Shown here: positions 53,783 through 63,586 of the stretch, one piece after another
Layout of the letters: each line of letters opens with the position of its first letter
Position numbering within the stretch: position 1 is the stretch's first letter
DNA from: Alphaproteobacteria bacterium
GTDB lineage: Bacteria; Pseudomonadota; Alphaproteobacteria; Sphingomonadales; Emcibacteraceae
Direction of reading: 5' to 3'
DNA length: 64,000 nt
Assembly: GCA_030428615.1 (NCBI GenBank)
Contig: JAUIDN010000015.1
Coordinates: 17,126-81,125, forward strand
Position numbers and translations under genes: made by a program
Notes under the pieces: model-generated
What the model saw: the letters and a program-made list of their open reading frames with translations, nothing else
Told to the model about the DNA's origin: nothing
The model's database searches: none

Positions 53783-55153
53783 TTATTCTTGCCCGATCAG
53801 GTTATCAGCTTGATCGGTCAACGCGAGGTTTTTGATGATTTCTAATCCGGTGATCAATTCATCGTCCGATGGCGGTGCGAGGGCAATTCTAATCGCGTTT
53901 GACGCACTTCCCTGAGCCACGGAAAAAACGCTTGCTGGCGAGATCGCAACACCACGCGCAGCCGCCTGCGCACAAAAACCTTCCGCGCGCCAGTCATTAG
54001 GCAAAACCATCCACAGATGATAAGAAACCGGATCCGTTTTGATTTCAAAACCATCAAGAATTTCAAGAGCAATTTGCTGCCGTTCCATTGCCTGCTTTCG
54101 CCTTGAGTGTTCATATTTTGCAACGGTGCCGTCAGATATCCACCTGAGGCAGGTTGAATAAGACACACCGGATGTGACCCATCCGCCCGTGTGAAGCGAG
54201 GTAATAAAATTCTCTTGCAGTTTTTTTGGACAAACAACAAAACCAAAGTTAAGCCCCGGGGATAATCTTTTGGACAAGCTTTCAACGGTGATGGTGTGAT
54301 CCGGCGCCAGTCGACCAAGGGGTTCACCGTTCTTCAAAAAGGCATAGACAACATCCTCAATGATAAAAATGTCATTTTCAATTGCGTATCTGATGAGCTC
54401 TTTTCGTCTTTCCTCGCTCATGGTTATGCCAAACGGATTATGGAGTGTTGGTTGAACATAAACAGCTTTTAGCTTTGCTTTGGTATGTTCCTGCCCGAGC
54501 TTATCAACACGGATTCCCTCATCATCCATTTCAATGGGAACCAACGTGATGCCCATGCGCTCCGCGATCCCCCGCACTACGGGATAGGTCATATACTCAA
54601 TACCAATCCGATCCCCAGGTGACGCAACGCTGGTTATCGCGGCAGCAATACCCTGCCGGCCACCGCCAGAAAATAAAATGTTATCGGGATCCGGCATCCA
54701 GTTATCAAACTTAAGAAGCGATGCCGCAATCTCACGACCCTCGTAATCACCCCTCGCCCCTACCGGCATCATTGATTTTTCGAGCACATCCGCCCGTGAC
54801 AAATGCTTAAACCCAGGGACCATATCTGACGCCTGCCCGTCCAAAACCGAAAAATTCAGCTGCATGTTGATTGGCTCTTTTGCCGGCTCCCCCAATTCGG
54901 GTGCACGATTGTCAAAAGCCCTGATGAATGTGCCCCTGCCTACTTCCCCAATGGCCACACCGCGCTTTACCAGTTCCGCATAAACGCGAGATGCCGTTGA
55001 GGGGGCGATCTTTTCTTCGTAGGCAAATTCCCTTTGAGGGGGAAGCTGATCACCCGGTTTCAGCACCCCTTCTCTTACAGAGTTGACCAAATGATCAGCA
55101 ATTTGCAGATAGTTTCTTCCTTCCGGCAAGTAAAATTTCTCCTGATATTGCAT
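53783..55153 (-). CDS. MocR-type GntR/aminotransferase regulator
   Basis: The 456-residue protein has a GntR winged helix (YLQIADHLVNSVREGVLKPGDQLPPQREFAYEEKIAPSTASRVYAEL) and a fold-type I PLP aminotransferase domain. The catalytic lysine lies in VESLSKRLSPGLNFGFV, and PTLHNPFGITMSEERR is the PLP aspartate/asparagine region. MocR regulators bind PLP adducts of amines or amino acids. It is 44 nt downstream of a Tat-exported MalY-type enzyme, which is a probable target or a substrate partner. Confidence 0.9.
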   Translation of the reverse strand: MQYQEKFYLPEGRNYLQIADHLVNSVREGVLKPGDQLPPQREFAYEEKIAPSTASRVYAELVKRGVAIGEVGRGTFIRAFDNRAPELGEPAKEPINMQLNFSVLDGQASDMVPGFKHLSRADVLEKSMMPVGARGDYEGREIAASLLKFDNWMPDPDNILFSGGGRQGIAAAITSVASPGDRIGIEYMTYPVVRGIAERMGITLVPIEMDDEGIRVDKLGQEHTKAKLKAVYVQPTLHNPFGITMSEERRKELIRYAIENDIFIIEDVVYAFLKNGEPLGRLAPDHTITVESLSKRLSPGLNFGFVVCPKKLQENFITSLHTGGWVTSGVSYSTCLRWISDGTVAKYEHSRRKQAMERQQIALEILDGFEIKTDPVSYHLWMVLPNDWRAEGFCAQAAARGVAISPASVFSVAQGSASNAIRIALAPPSDDELITGLEIIKNLALTDQADNLIGQE

Positions 55154-55197
55154 TGATATCCAGTGTAAATTGCACCGAGAAATAAATCAAGAAATGC

Positions 55198-56562
55198 TCA
55201 CAAAGCCTTTAGCGCAGTATTGATACTTTCTAGCGCCGCCTTTAACTGATGCCGGGGAACGGTAATATTCATCCGCATGAACCCTTCAGCACCAATACCA
55301 TAGCTATCGCCAGCATTTAATTGAACCCCTGTATTTTCTACAAACCATTCGCCCATGACCATTTCCGGCGTGACGCGCCTGTGATTTCCTTCCGCTTTCC
55401 ATTTATCATGAAGCGCCCTGACATGATCAGGCGTGGCAATTTTTTCCTTGAGACCATTGCAATCCAGCCAGGCGACATAGGTTCCTTCCGGTCTTGAATA
55501 TTTAATTCCCGGCATTTCACCCGGCCTGTTTATGTAGTCAACAAGATAAGCGAAATTTTCATCAAGGTAAGCATTCACATCATTAAGCCACTGTGCCCCT
55601 TCCCGGTAGGCGGCTTCCGCCGCGATCTGGCCAAACACATTGGTCCCGGTTTCGTGCCCGCCACCAATCATGGTTGCGTTCATCAGGTCTTCGTTCCTTG
55701 TAAAGAAATAGGCAACCTTGAGACTGGCCTGATTGAAGGATTTACTGACTGATTTAAAAGTAATGCTTGTGTTTGCATATTTTTCACCGATGGATGCGTA
55801 TGGCGTATACCTGCCTCCATCACGCACAAAATCGCACCAGATTTCATCGGATAGAATTGTCACGCCATGGCGCATGCAGACATCACCGAGCGCACGAAGT
55901 TCATCCGCAGACCAGCATTCGCCGGACGGATTATTCGGATTGCAGAGAATGAGGCATTTTGTCTGATAATCCAGTCTGTTTTCCAGATCTTCCAGATCCA
56001 TATGCCAACGGCCATTAACTTTTTTCATTGGATTCATTTCAATGGTCATTCCGGCTTGATTGATCGCACCACGAAAGCCGCTATATGTGGGCGTTTGCAG
56101 AATGACTTTTCCTTTAACCGGATTAAGCCCTCTTAGTGCAGACACAATACCCGGTTTTAATGCGGATGAATTTCTGATCCATTCTTTTTTAAGATCGAGC
56201 CCATAACGTTCCTTATTCCAGTCAATAATAGATTGGTAATAACCATCATCAACGGTTTCATAGCCATAAATTTCATATTCCGCGCGTTTTTTTATGGCCG
56301 TCGTAATAGCGGGGTGGACCTTAAAATCCATATCGGCAATCCCCATGGGTTGCTTTATCTTGTCCCGGCCATAACGCTTTATTGCCGCATCCCATTTGAT
56401 ACTATTAACACCAATGCGGTTATATTCCTGGTCAAATGAGCTTCGTCTGCCTGTTGATTGTGCGAAACCTATCTGCCCTCCCAACCCGGATGCGGCGGCA
56501 ATTGTTGTAAACCCAGCGGTTTTTATAAAATTTCTGCGACTTTGAGATAGTTTTCTATTCAT
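55198..56562 (-). CDS. Tat-exported MalY/PatB-type aminotransferase
   Basis: From ATG 56562 (AGGGA at about 6 nt) the protein has 454 residues. A Tat signal (QSRRNFIKTAGFTTIAAA) is followed by a class I/II aminotransferase domain: MGIADMDFKVHPAI (MalY-like), NPNNPSGE, LSDEIWCDFV and SVSKSFNQASLK with the Schiff-base lysine at about 274. MalY/PatB enzymes are cystathionine beta-lyases/C-S lyases. This is the fourth exported PLP enzyme in the window. Its neighbour is a MocR regulator. Confidence 0.85.
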   Translation of the reverse strand: MNRKLSQSRRNFIKTAGFTTIAAASGLGGQIGFAQSTGRRSSFDQEYNRIGVNSIKWDAAIKRYGRDKIKQPMGIADMDFKVHPAITTAIKKRAEYEIYGYETVDDGYYQSIIDWNKERYGLDLKKEWIRNSSALKPGIVSALRGLNPVKGKVILQTPTYSGFRGAINQAGMTIEMNPMKKVNGRWHMDLEDLENRLDYQTKCLILCNPNNPSGECWSADELRALGDVCMRHGVTILSDEIWCDFVRDGGRYTPYASIGEKYANTSITFKSVSKSFNQASLKVAYFFTRNEDLMNATMIGGGHETGTNVFGQIAAEAAYREGAQWLNDVNAYLDENFAYLVDYINRPGEMPGIKYSRPEGTYVAWLDCNGLKEKIATPDHVRALHDKWKAEGNHRRVTPEMVMGEWFVENTGVQLNAGDSYGIGAEGFMRMNITVPRHQLKAALESINTALKAL

Positions 56563-56776
56563 CATAATTCCCTGTGACTTTGTTAAACACGGGATGAGCA
56601 TAAATTCAAAAAAAAGGTCGGATCAATGAAAGTTTTGCCCTCGGGGCAATGTTTTTTTAGGCAGACGCCATTTAAACCCGAAATGCGAGACTGGCCGCAA
56701 CGTGAAAAGCAAGCTATAATGCACCATTGCCGGATTAGATTGGATTAACAACATATGCATAAGGCAGGGTATCAAC

Positions 56777-57160
56777 ATGATAAAAATCAAATTAAGCAGT
56801 ATATTTGTCGACGATCAGGAAAAAGCCGCCAGTTTTTATACGGGAAAAGTGGGGTTCACAATTAAACAGGATATACCGCTTGGCGAATTCCGGTGGCTTA
56901 CCGTGGGCAACACGGACGATGACATAGAACTTGTTCTCGAACCCAGAAGCCTGCCAAGTGTAAAAGCTTACCAAGCGGACATATATGAAAAAGGTATTCC
57001 AGCAACTGCACTTTATGTTGATGATATAGATGCTGAATATCAACGGCTCATGGCATCAGGGGTTAATTTTAAATCTTCGCCGCAGGAATTGGGGGATGTT
57101 AAAGTCGCCACATTCGATGATACCTGCGGGAATTATATCCAGCTTTATCAAACCGTATAG
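56777..57160 (+). CDS. VOC family protein (glyoxalase/bleomycin resistance-like)
   Basis: A 127-residue VOC-superfamily protein: IFVDDQEKAASFYTGKVGFTIKQD at the N-terminus, FRWLTVGN, and GNYIQLYQTV at the C-terminus. One full VOC repeat pair is present. Members bind divalent metal and small ligands or perform isomerisation; the substrate is unknown. The following gene is separated by 23 nt and may be co-transcribed. Confidence 0.85.
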   Translation: MIKIKLSSIFVDDQEKAASFYTGKVGFTIKQDIPLGEFRWLTVGNTDDDIELVLEPRSLPSVKAYQADIYEKGIPATALYVDDIDAEYQRLMASGVNFKSSPQELGDVKVATFDDTCGNYIQLYQTV

Positions 57161-57183
57161 AACGAAACTCCGATACACCGATA

Positions 57184-57486
57184 ATGATAAACGAAAAAAT
57201 AGACCATCACTTTAATGAACTGTCGCCGATTGATTTCAATATTTACGGGGACATTCCCCTTTACGAAAAGCTAAAGCAGGAAAATACGCCGGTTGACAAG
57301 GTCAATGCGCTCTGTGATCACGTGTCGGTGATTAAGGAGCAGGTCGAAAGTGTCCTGAACGAAGAAGATGAGCATCTGGCCGTCGTCTATAATTTCCTGA
57401 GCCACAAGGAGCAGGTAGAATATTTAAATTTCCTGAACAGAGTTGAGAAAGACACGCTCAGATATCTGGCTGATCGCAAATTTTAA
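57184..57486 (+). CDS. hypothetical protein
   Basis: A 100-residue acidic protein without recognisable family. It has no TM segment and is predicted helical (LYEKLKQENTPVDKV, ESVLNEEDEHLAVVYNFLSH). It follows the VOC gene by 23 nt and precedes the regulatory gap of dgdA. Function unknown. Confidence 0.6.
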   Translation: MINEKIDHHFNELSPIDFNIYGDIPLYEKLKQENTPVDKVNALCDHVSVIKEQVESVLNEEDEHLAVVYNFLSHKEQVEYLNFLNRVEKDTLRYLADRKF

Positions 57487-57537
57487 TTTCATTGTATAAT
57501 ATATGACACAAAACATTCCGGAATATTTCATTACAGT

Positions 57538-57590
57538 GTTTTAGATTAAAACCATCCTTAAAACATAACTATTTGTTTTTAAAACATAAA
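57538..57590. promoter_or_regulatory. cluster of GTTTTA/TAAAAC half-sites, candidate enhancer
   Basis: GTTTTA-GAT-TAAAAC (57538-57552) is a perfect inverted repeat. TTAAAACATAA occurs at 57558-57568 and again at 57579-57589, exactly 21 bp apart (two helical turns), and TGTTTT-T-AAAACA (57574-57586) is a further perfect inverted repeat. The cluster lies about 30-80 nt upstream of the sigma-54 -24 element, a usual range for activator sites. The probable activator is encoded by the gene at 59186-61156. Confidence 0.6.
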
Positions 57591-57617
57591 ATTTATTCAT
57601 TCGCACCCTCTACGAAT

Positions 57618-57633
57618 TGGCACAATCATTGCT
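57618..57633 (+). promoter_or_regulatory. sigma-54 promoter of dgdA
   Basis: TGGCAC (57618-57623), five bases, TTGCT (57629-57633) matches the -24/-12 consensus TGGCAC-N5-TTGCW exactly, with correct GG to GC spacing. Transcription should start about 57644, giving a leader of about 90 nt before dgdA. A ribosome site GAGGAGGG lies before TTG at 57737. Confidence 0.88.
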
Positions 57634-57724
57634 GATATACGTGAAGGTTATCGAAAACCGACAATGGGTTAATTGAATTGTTAATTGCCCAGAACCAGAA
57701 ATGATATTTTATGAAATTTTTTAG

Positions 57725-59035
<1,311 letters not shown>

Positions 59036-59076
59036 ATCCTGAAAACGCTGAATTAATATAAACAAGCACACTCATT

Positions 59077-59116
59077 AATGTTGGTGCGCAGTCAGCCTCG
59101 AAAGCGCACCAACATT
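59077..59116. repeat. 13-bp perfect inverted repeat between dgdA and its regulator
   Basis: AATGTTGGTGCGC (59077-59089) and GCGCACCAACATT (59104-59116) pair perfectly around a 14-nt loop. There is only a weak T-run after the stem, so it may be a dgdA terminator or an operator for the regulator gene. It lies in the 150-nt gap between dgdA and the regulator. Confidence 0.6.
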
Positions 59117-59185
59117 TAAATGATATTGCTTGAAACATATCGATACATATTGTTATTTATATTACATTATGTATTGGACAATATA

Positions 59186-61156
59186 ATGACCCTCGAAAAA
59201 TTACAGAGAGGCTTTTTCTCCTCCACCGATGATATTTCTTCGTTGAAAGAAGTTTCTAACCCGGTCGCAAGGTCATGGAGCAGGCTAAGAAATAATGGCT
59301 TCAAACCCGTTTCTATTTTCTCTTATCCTTCTAAGAATAATGCACCGTCCACACCCGATGGTTTAACGAAATCACTACGACAAATTGGTCCAAAACTTCG
59401 GTCAATCATTGGCAATCCGGATGAAAGTGCCTGCGCATTGGTAGATGCTGACGGCATATTAAGCGCATTTGATGGCGGCGAAATCATAATGCGTGATTTA
59501 GCACGCAATGGATGGCGGAATGGGTTGTCCTTTAAGGAGAATTTTGCAGGTACCAATGCCATAGATTTATGTCTGCGGGACCGCGAGCCCATGATTACCA
59601 AAGGCTTTGAACACACCGTTAAAGCTTTACATGACATTATAATAATAGCCTATCCCCTATTGGATCAAAGTGGGAACCTGCTGGGTAGCCTATCCCTATT
59701 TACCAAAGCTAATGAGGAAATAAGCAACTCTCAGGCGGTAACAGCCTTATCGGCCATGCTCCTGGAAGCTATATTACAGATTGATGCTTCAAAAATTGAA
59801 CTGCTAAGGCGGGTCGCGGAACAAAAAGCAATTGCCGATGCAATGAAGGACTGCACAATGGTCGTAAGCAGAGAGGGCATTATAGAATATATGAACAGGC
59901 CCGCAGGGCTTGTATTTAAAGTTGATCCCGAAAAAGCGGTCGGTCAGGAGCTCTCAAAAACCATTGGCTTTGAACCTGTTATGAATCCTGTTTTCGAAAC
60001 CGGTATCGGATATACGGATGAGGAAGTCCGCATAAAAAGTGAAAATATCAATTTACACTTAATTGATACAGCCGTTCCCATAAAAGACGGAAGTGGAAAG
60101 GTGTTGTCTGTTGTAAACACATTCAGAGAATTTGAACAAGTAGCCAAAGTTGCTCAAAAATTCGGGGGCAATCAGGCACATTTTTCTTTTGATGATGTTA
60201 TTGGCCAATCCCCCTCCATGATGCTCACATTGGAAAAAGCAAGAAGAGCAGCGACCGGGATTTCCAATATCCTGATTTCCGGAGAAAGCGGAACGGGAAA
60301 AGAATTGTTTGCCCAGGGAATTCACCTTGCAAGTCAGCGCGCGAACAGACCCTTCGTCGCGGTTAATTGCGCCGCATTGCCCCGTGACCTCATTGAAGCG
60401 GAGTTATTTGGTTACGTCGCCGGCAGTTTTACGGGAGCTCACAAATCGGGACGTCCAGGAAAATTTGAAATTGCGTCGGGTGGGACTATTTTTCTTGATG
60501 AGATTTCGGAAATGCCGCTGGATGTGCAGGCGAAATTGTTAAGGGTGCTTCAGGAAAGAGAGATAACCCGCATTGGAGGAGCAGAGCCTATCTCGGTAGA
60601 CGTTCGTATCATAGCCGCGATGAATAAAGAGGCACGTAAGCTTGTTATGGAAGGACGGTTCCGCGAAGATTTGTATTACCGTATCAATGTCATTGAAATT
60701 GCTATCCCCGCGCTGCGTGAACGAGAGGGGGACATCAGGCTGCTGGCCCAACATTATATTAAGCGATATGCATCTCTCTTGAATAAACCAACTAAGAGAA
60801 TAGCAGAAACTGTTCTCAAAAAGCTGGAGGCATACGGCTGGCCGGGAAACGTCAGGGAACTCCAAAACATTATCGAACGTATGGTCAATTTTTCGGATGA
60901 TGAAATTATCAATGAAGGGCCGGAATTACCGGTACCGCCAATTCTAAATTCAGATCCTTCCAAGGGCAAAGCAGAGCAATCAATCAATATCTGCACCTTT
61001 GCTGAGATGGAAAAGAACCTTATTTCAAAAGCGTTACAGGCTACGAACCATAATGTCACTAAAACGGCGGACTTATTACAATTAACAAAGCCCCGCCTTT
61101 ATCGTCTGATTAAAAAACATAAGATAAAACTTGAACGTGCCCTAAACATCTCCTGA
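59186..61156 (+). CDS. sigma-54-dependent AcoR-type activator
   Basis: From ATG 59186 the protein has 656 residues: a GAF-like sensor (about 45-190), a PAS domain (about 205-310), the AAA+ sigma-54 activation domain (about 330-560) and a C-terminal Fis-type HTH (NVTKTADLLQLTKPRLYRLIKKHKI). Walker A is GESGTGKE, Walker B GGTIFLDEI. The sigma-54 contact loop is GSFTGA (413-418) instead of GAFTGA. No receiver domain is present, so a ligand is sensed. An in-frame ATG at 59120 would add 22 residues but has no ribosome site. It is the obvious activator of the dgdA sigma-54 promoter. Confidence 0.88.
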   Translation: MTLEKLQRGFFSSTDDISSLKEVSNPVARSWSRLRNNGFKPVSIFSYPSKNNAPSTPDGLTKSLRQIGPKLRSIIGNPDESACALVDADGILSAFDGGEIIMRDLARNGWRNGLSFKENFAGTNAIDLCLRDREPMITKGFEHTVKALHDIIIIAYPLLDQSGNLLGSLSLFTKANEEISNSQAVTALSAMLLEAILQIDASKIELLRRVAEQKAIADAMKDCTMVVSREGIIEYMNRPAGLVFKVDPEKAVGQELSKTIGFEPVMNPVFETGIGYTDEEVRIKSENINLHLIDTAVPIKDGSGKVLSVVNTFREFEQVAKVAQKFGGNQAHFSFDDVIGQSPSMMLTLEKARRAATGISNILISGESGTGKELFAQGIHLASQRANRPFVAVNCAALPRDLIEAELFGYVAGSFTGAHKSGRPGKFEIASGGTIFLDEISEMPLDVQAKLLRVLQEREITRIGGAEPISVDVRIIAAMNKEARKLVMEGRFREDLYYRINVIEIAIPALREREGDIRLLAQHYIKRYASLLNKPTKRIAETVLKKLEAYGWPGNVRELQNIIERMVNFSDDEIINEGPELPVPPILNSDPSKGKAEQSINICTFAEMEKNLISKALQATNHNVTKTADLLQLTKPRLYRLIKKHKIKLERALNIS

Positions 61157-61181
61157 CGAGCCGAACTGTGTAGGTCAAATC

Positions 61182-61886
61182 ATGAAAATACCATTAGCGA
61201 AAAAATACCCCGGAATCGCTGTTATATCAACACTGGCCTTGGGAGCACCGGGGCTGGCATACCTGTCCGGCGATCTTGTTTTTTTTCAACGTTTCTTCGG
61301 CGAGGTTAACCTCTGGCTGGTCTATATGGTGATTGGTGTGGCGGGCGTCATGGCGGCAACATTGCTGCAATCGAAGGGTTGGTTTATGATTTACAAACCG
61401 GAGCGTTGGAAAAGCCTGTGGCGGTATCTTGCATTGGCGTTTTTTTTAAGCATTAACGCAATCCTGATCGATCTGAAAGTTATGCTTCCGGCGGATATGA
61501 ATATACCGTTTCCAAATTCACTGATGTTCTATCCGTCAATCAATTTTCTGGTACAAATTATTTTTCATATTTTGCCGCTGACGGCGCTTCTGCTGATGTT
61601 GAAATTGATCCCGCCACAGAAATCACAAGAAAAATTTATTTGGATTGTTATTGCCGTCGTTGCTTTATTGGAACCGATATACCACATGCTGGACATGCGC
61701 ACTTTGGGGGCCTATTCGCTTCAGTGGGTTATTTTGACCGGCATAAATATATACCTGATTAATTTTTTTGAGTTGCTCATTTTCAAACGATATGACTTTG
61801 TTGCCATGTTTCTGTTCAGGCTTCTGTTCTACTTAATCTGGCATATTATCTGGGGATATTTCCGTTTGGGGATATTGTTTACTTAA
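61182..61886 (+). CDS. integral membrane protein of unknown function (possible CPBP-like)
   Basis: A 234-residue protein with about seven TMs, starting 25 nt after the activator gene. The pattern ALLEPIYHMLD in TM5 and FRLLFYLIWHIIWGYFRLG at the C-terminus carries buried charged residues (E, H, R, H), reminiscent of CPBP intramembrane proteases, but the canonical EExxxR motif is not seen. I cannot assign a function. It may belong to the dgd transcript. Confidence 0.6.
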   Translation: MKIPLAKKYPGIAVISTLALGAPGLAYLSGDLVFFQRFFGEVNLWLVYMVIGVAGVMAATLLQSKGWFMIYKPERWKSLWRYLALAFFLSINAILIDLKVMLPADMNIPFPNSLMFYPSINFLVQIIFHILPLTALLLMLKLIPPQKSQEKFIWIVIAVVALLEPIYHMLDMRTLGAYSLQWVILTGINIYLINFFELLIFKRYDFVAMFLFRLLFYLIWHIIWGYFRLGILFT

Positions 61887-61922
61887 TCCGACAGTGGGGA
61901 CAAAACCATCATCTGCACTATT

Positions 61923-61956
61923 AAAAAAAGCCCCGCTCCGTCAAGAGCGAGGCTTT
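61923..61956 (-). terminator. intrinsic terminator of the dienelactone hydrolase gene
   Basis: An imperfect stem (AAAGCC-C-CGCTC with GAGCG-A-GGCTTT, 6-nt loop, one mismatch) is followed on the minus strand by a run of seven Ts (61923-61929). It lies about 38 nt after the minus-strand gene and could also act weakly for the plus-strand gene ending at 61886. Confidence 0.8.
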
Positions 61957-61993
61957 AATCATAAATTTAACATAAAACAGCACGTGGCCAATA

Positions 61994-62893
61994 TTACCCT
62001 TTTAAATGTTTGTCGAAAAACTGAAGGGTTCGATCCCACGCCAATGTTGCCATTTCTTCGTCATAACGTCCGGTGCTGTCATTATGGAAGCCATGACGCG
62101 TCCCCGGATACATATGCATCTCATAGGTGGCGCCGTTTGCCTTCAGCACTTCTTCATAAGGCTGCCAGCTGGCGTTTACGCGTTCGTCCAGCTCGGCCAG
62201 TTGAACCATCAACGGCCCCTTGACGTTCCCGACAATATCGTTGCGCGCGGGGGTTCCGTAAAATGGGACTGCCGCGTCAATAATATCCGGCAGGCTGGCG
62301 GCAAGAAAATTGCTGACGTAACCGCCGAAACAAAAGCCAACAACACCGAGCTTGCCACTGGACCGGGCATGATTTTTCAAAAAGCGCGCCGCGGCGATGA
62401 AATCAGCTTCGATTTTTGCACGATCCAGACTGCTTTGCATTGAGCGCCCCTCATCGTCATTTCCCGGATAACCGCCAAGCGGATGCAATGCATCCGGTGC
62501 AAAAGCCAAATACCCCGCCTTCGCGAGGCGACGTGCCACATCCTTAACATAAGGGTTAAGCCCCCTGTTTTCATGCACAACCAAAACTGCGGGGGCCGTG
62601 TCGCCATCCTGCAATGCGCTTGGCTGCACAAGATAGCCGCGCCCTTCCCCATGACCATCCGGTGAAGGGAATGTGGCGTATGTCGCCTTGATATCTTCGT
62701 CGTTGAACGAAACCTGTTCGGCCATTGCATAATTCGGTATTAAGGCGCTTGTCAGCATTGCAACTGTCAGGCCCCCAACCGCAATCGATGACAAGCGGTC
62801 CATAAATTCGCGACGACCCATCATGCCGTGGGCATAGGCGTCATACCAATCAAAGGCTTCTTCCGGTATTTTAATTTTTGTTTCAATGTTCAT
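61994..62893 (-). CDS. Tat-exported dienelactone hydrolase family protein
   Basis: The 299-residue precursor has a long N-terminus with a twin-arginine motif (GRREFMDRLSSIAVGG). The hydrolase domain has HENRGLNPYVKDVARRLAKAGY, the nucleophile loop GFCFGG with the catalytic cysteine of dienelactone hydrolases, and HGFHND with the histidine. It opens lactone rings or hydrolyses esters; substrate unknown. GGGAT precedes its ATG. It is monocistronic. Confidence 0.87.
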   Translation of the reverse strand: MNIETKIKIPEEAFDWYDAYAHGMMGRREFMDRLSSIAVGGLTVAMLTSALIPNYAMAEQVSFNDEDIKATYATFPSPDGHGEGRGYLVQPSALQDGDTAPAVLVVHENRGLNPYVKDVARRLAKAGYLAFAPDALHPLGGYPGNDDEGRSMQSSLDRAKIEADFIAAARFLKNHARSSGKLGVVGFCFGGYVSNFLAASLPDIIDAAVPFYGTPARNDIVGNVKGPLMVQLAELDERVNASWQPYEEVLKANGATYEMHMYPGTRHGFHNDSTGRYDEEMATLAWDRTLQFFDKHLKG

Positions 62894-62998
62894 GTCTTAT
62901 CCCTGTATCTATTTTGCATATGTTACCCGACCAGTAAATAGAGTACCCGAAAAGAAATAAATTGCAAATTCACGAAAACTTTACTGCCAATGTCTGGT

Positions 62999-63280
62999 CT
63001 AAACTTGGGCATCCTCTTTTTCGGTTTTAATTTTTTTCCTGGTGATCATGAAATCCACAACACCAAAGGCCAAAATAATAAACGATAGGGGGATCATGAC
63101 CATGCCGACAAGTTCAAATAACGACTGCTCTTCCGAAAATTTCAAAAGCCCGAGGGCTGTAATCCCGGTTCCAAGAGCGGTTTTGGTATAGGCGAGCAAT
63201 GTACGTCTGTTGGCAAGCTCCGTCCTGAGCAGGGCCAGAAGCATCGAATCAATATTTCGTTTTTCATTAATGTCTGTCAT
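62999..63280 (-). CDS. DUF202/YidH-like small membrane protein
   Basis: A 93-residue protein of the YidH/DUF202 family: LLALLRTELANRRTLLAYTKTALG followed by two TMs (GTGITALGLLKF and MVMIPLSFIILAFGVVDFMI). Function unknown; members are small inner-membrane proteins. It lies alone between the dienelactone hydrolase gene and the final partial gene. Confidence 0.85.
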   Translation of the reverse strand: MTDINEKRNIDSMLLALLRTELANRRTLLAYTKTALGTGITALGLLKFSEEQSLFELVGMVMIPLSFIILAFGVVDFMITRKKIKTEKEDAQV

Positions 63281-63586
63281 GAATCACCCAACCTTGTTTA
63301 AACGCATAAGATCATAAATATGCATATCGACACAATAAAGGCAAATTTGCAGTGGCAATGCGAAAGCGCTCATTGAAAACGGTTTGATCGGGCGGGCGTT
63401 TGACAGCCAGAATGTCGCTTATGATCCGAGTTCGCGGAAGTTCAATACTCTCGCAGACTAATCTGTCTCTTGTCGTAAATTCGTGTTGCTCAATCCTGTT
63501 TGCAACCTGTGTAGTAAAGGTTCTCTATGGTTCTTCGAGTCACTCGTTTAAGGTCAGAGTGTGGCTAAAAATCAATTGGAACAGAG
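63281..63586. other. intergenic gap, nothing recognised
   Basis: The 306-nt gap has no convincing gene, tRNA, repeat or terminator. A 70-codon open frame on the plus strand (63400-63612) has no ribosome site and overlaps the end of the next gene, so I leave it out. Confidence 0.6.

Noticed and set aside
53783..55153. MocR protein as a plain aminotransferase
   Set aside because: The N-terminal GntR winged helix is clear, so it is a regulator of the MocR type rather than a metabolic enzyme.
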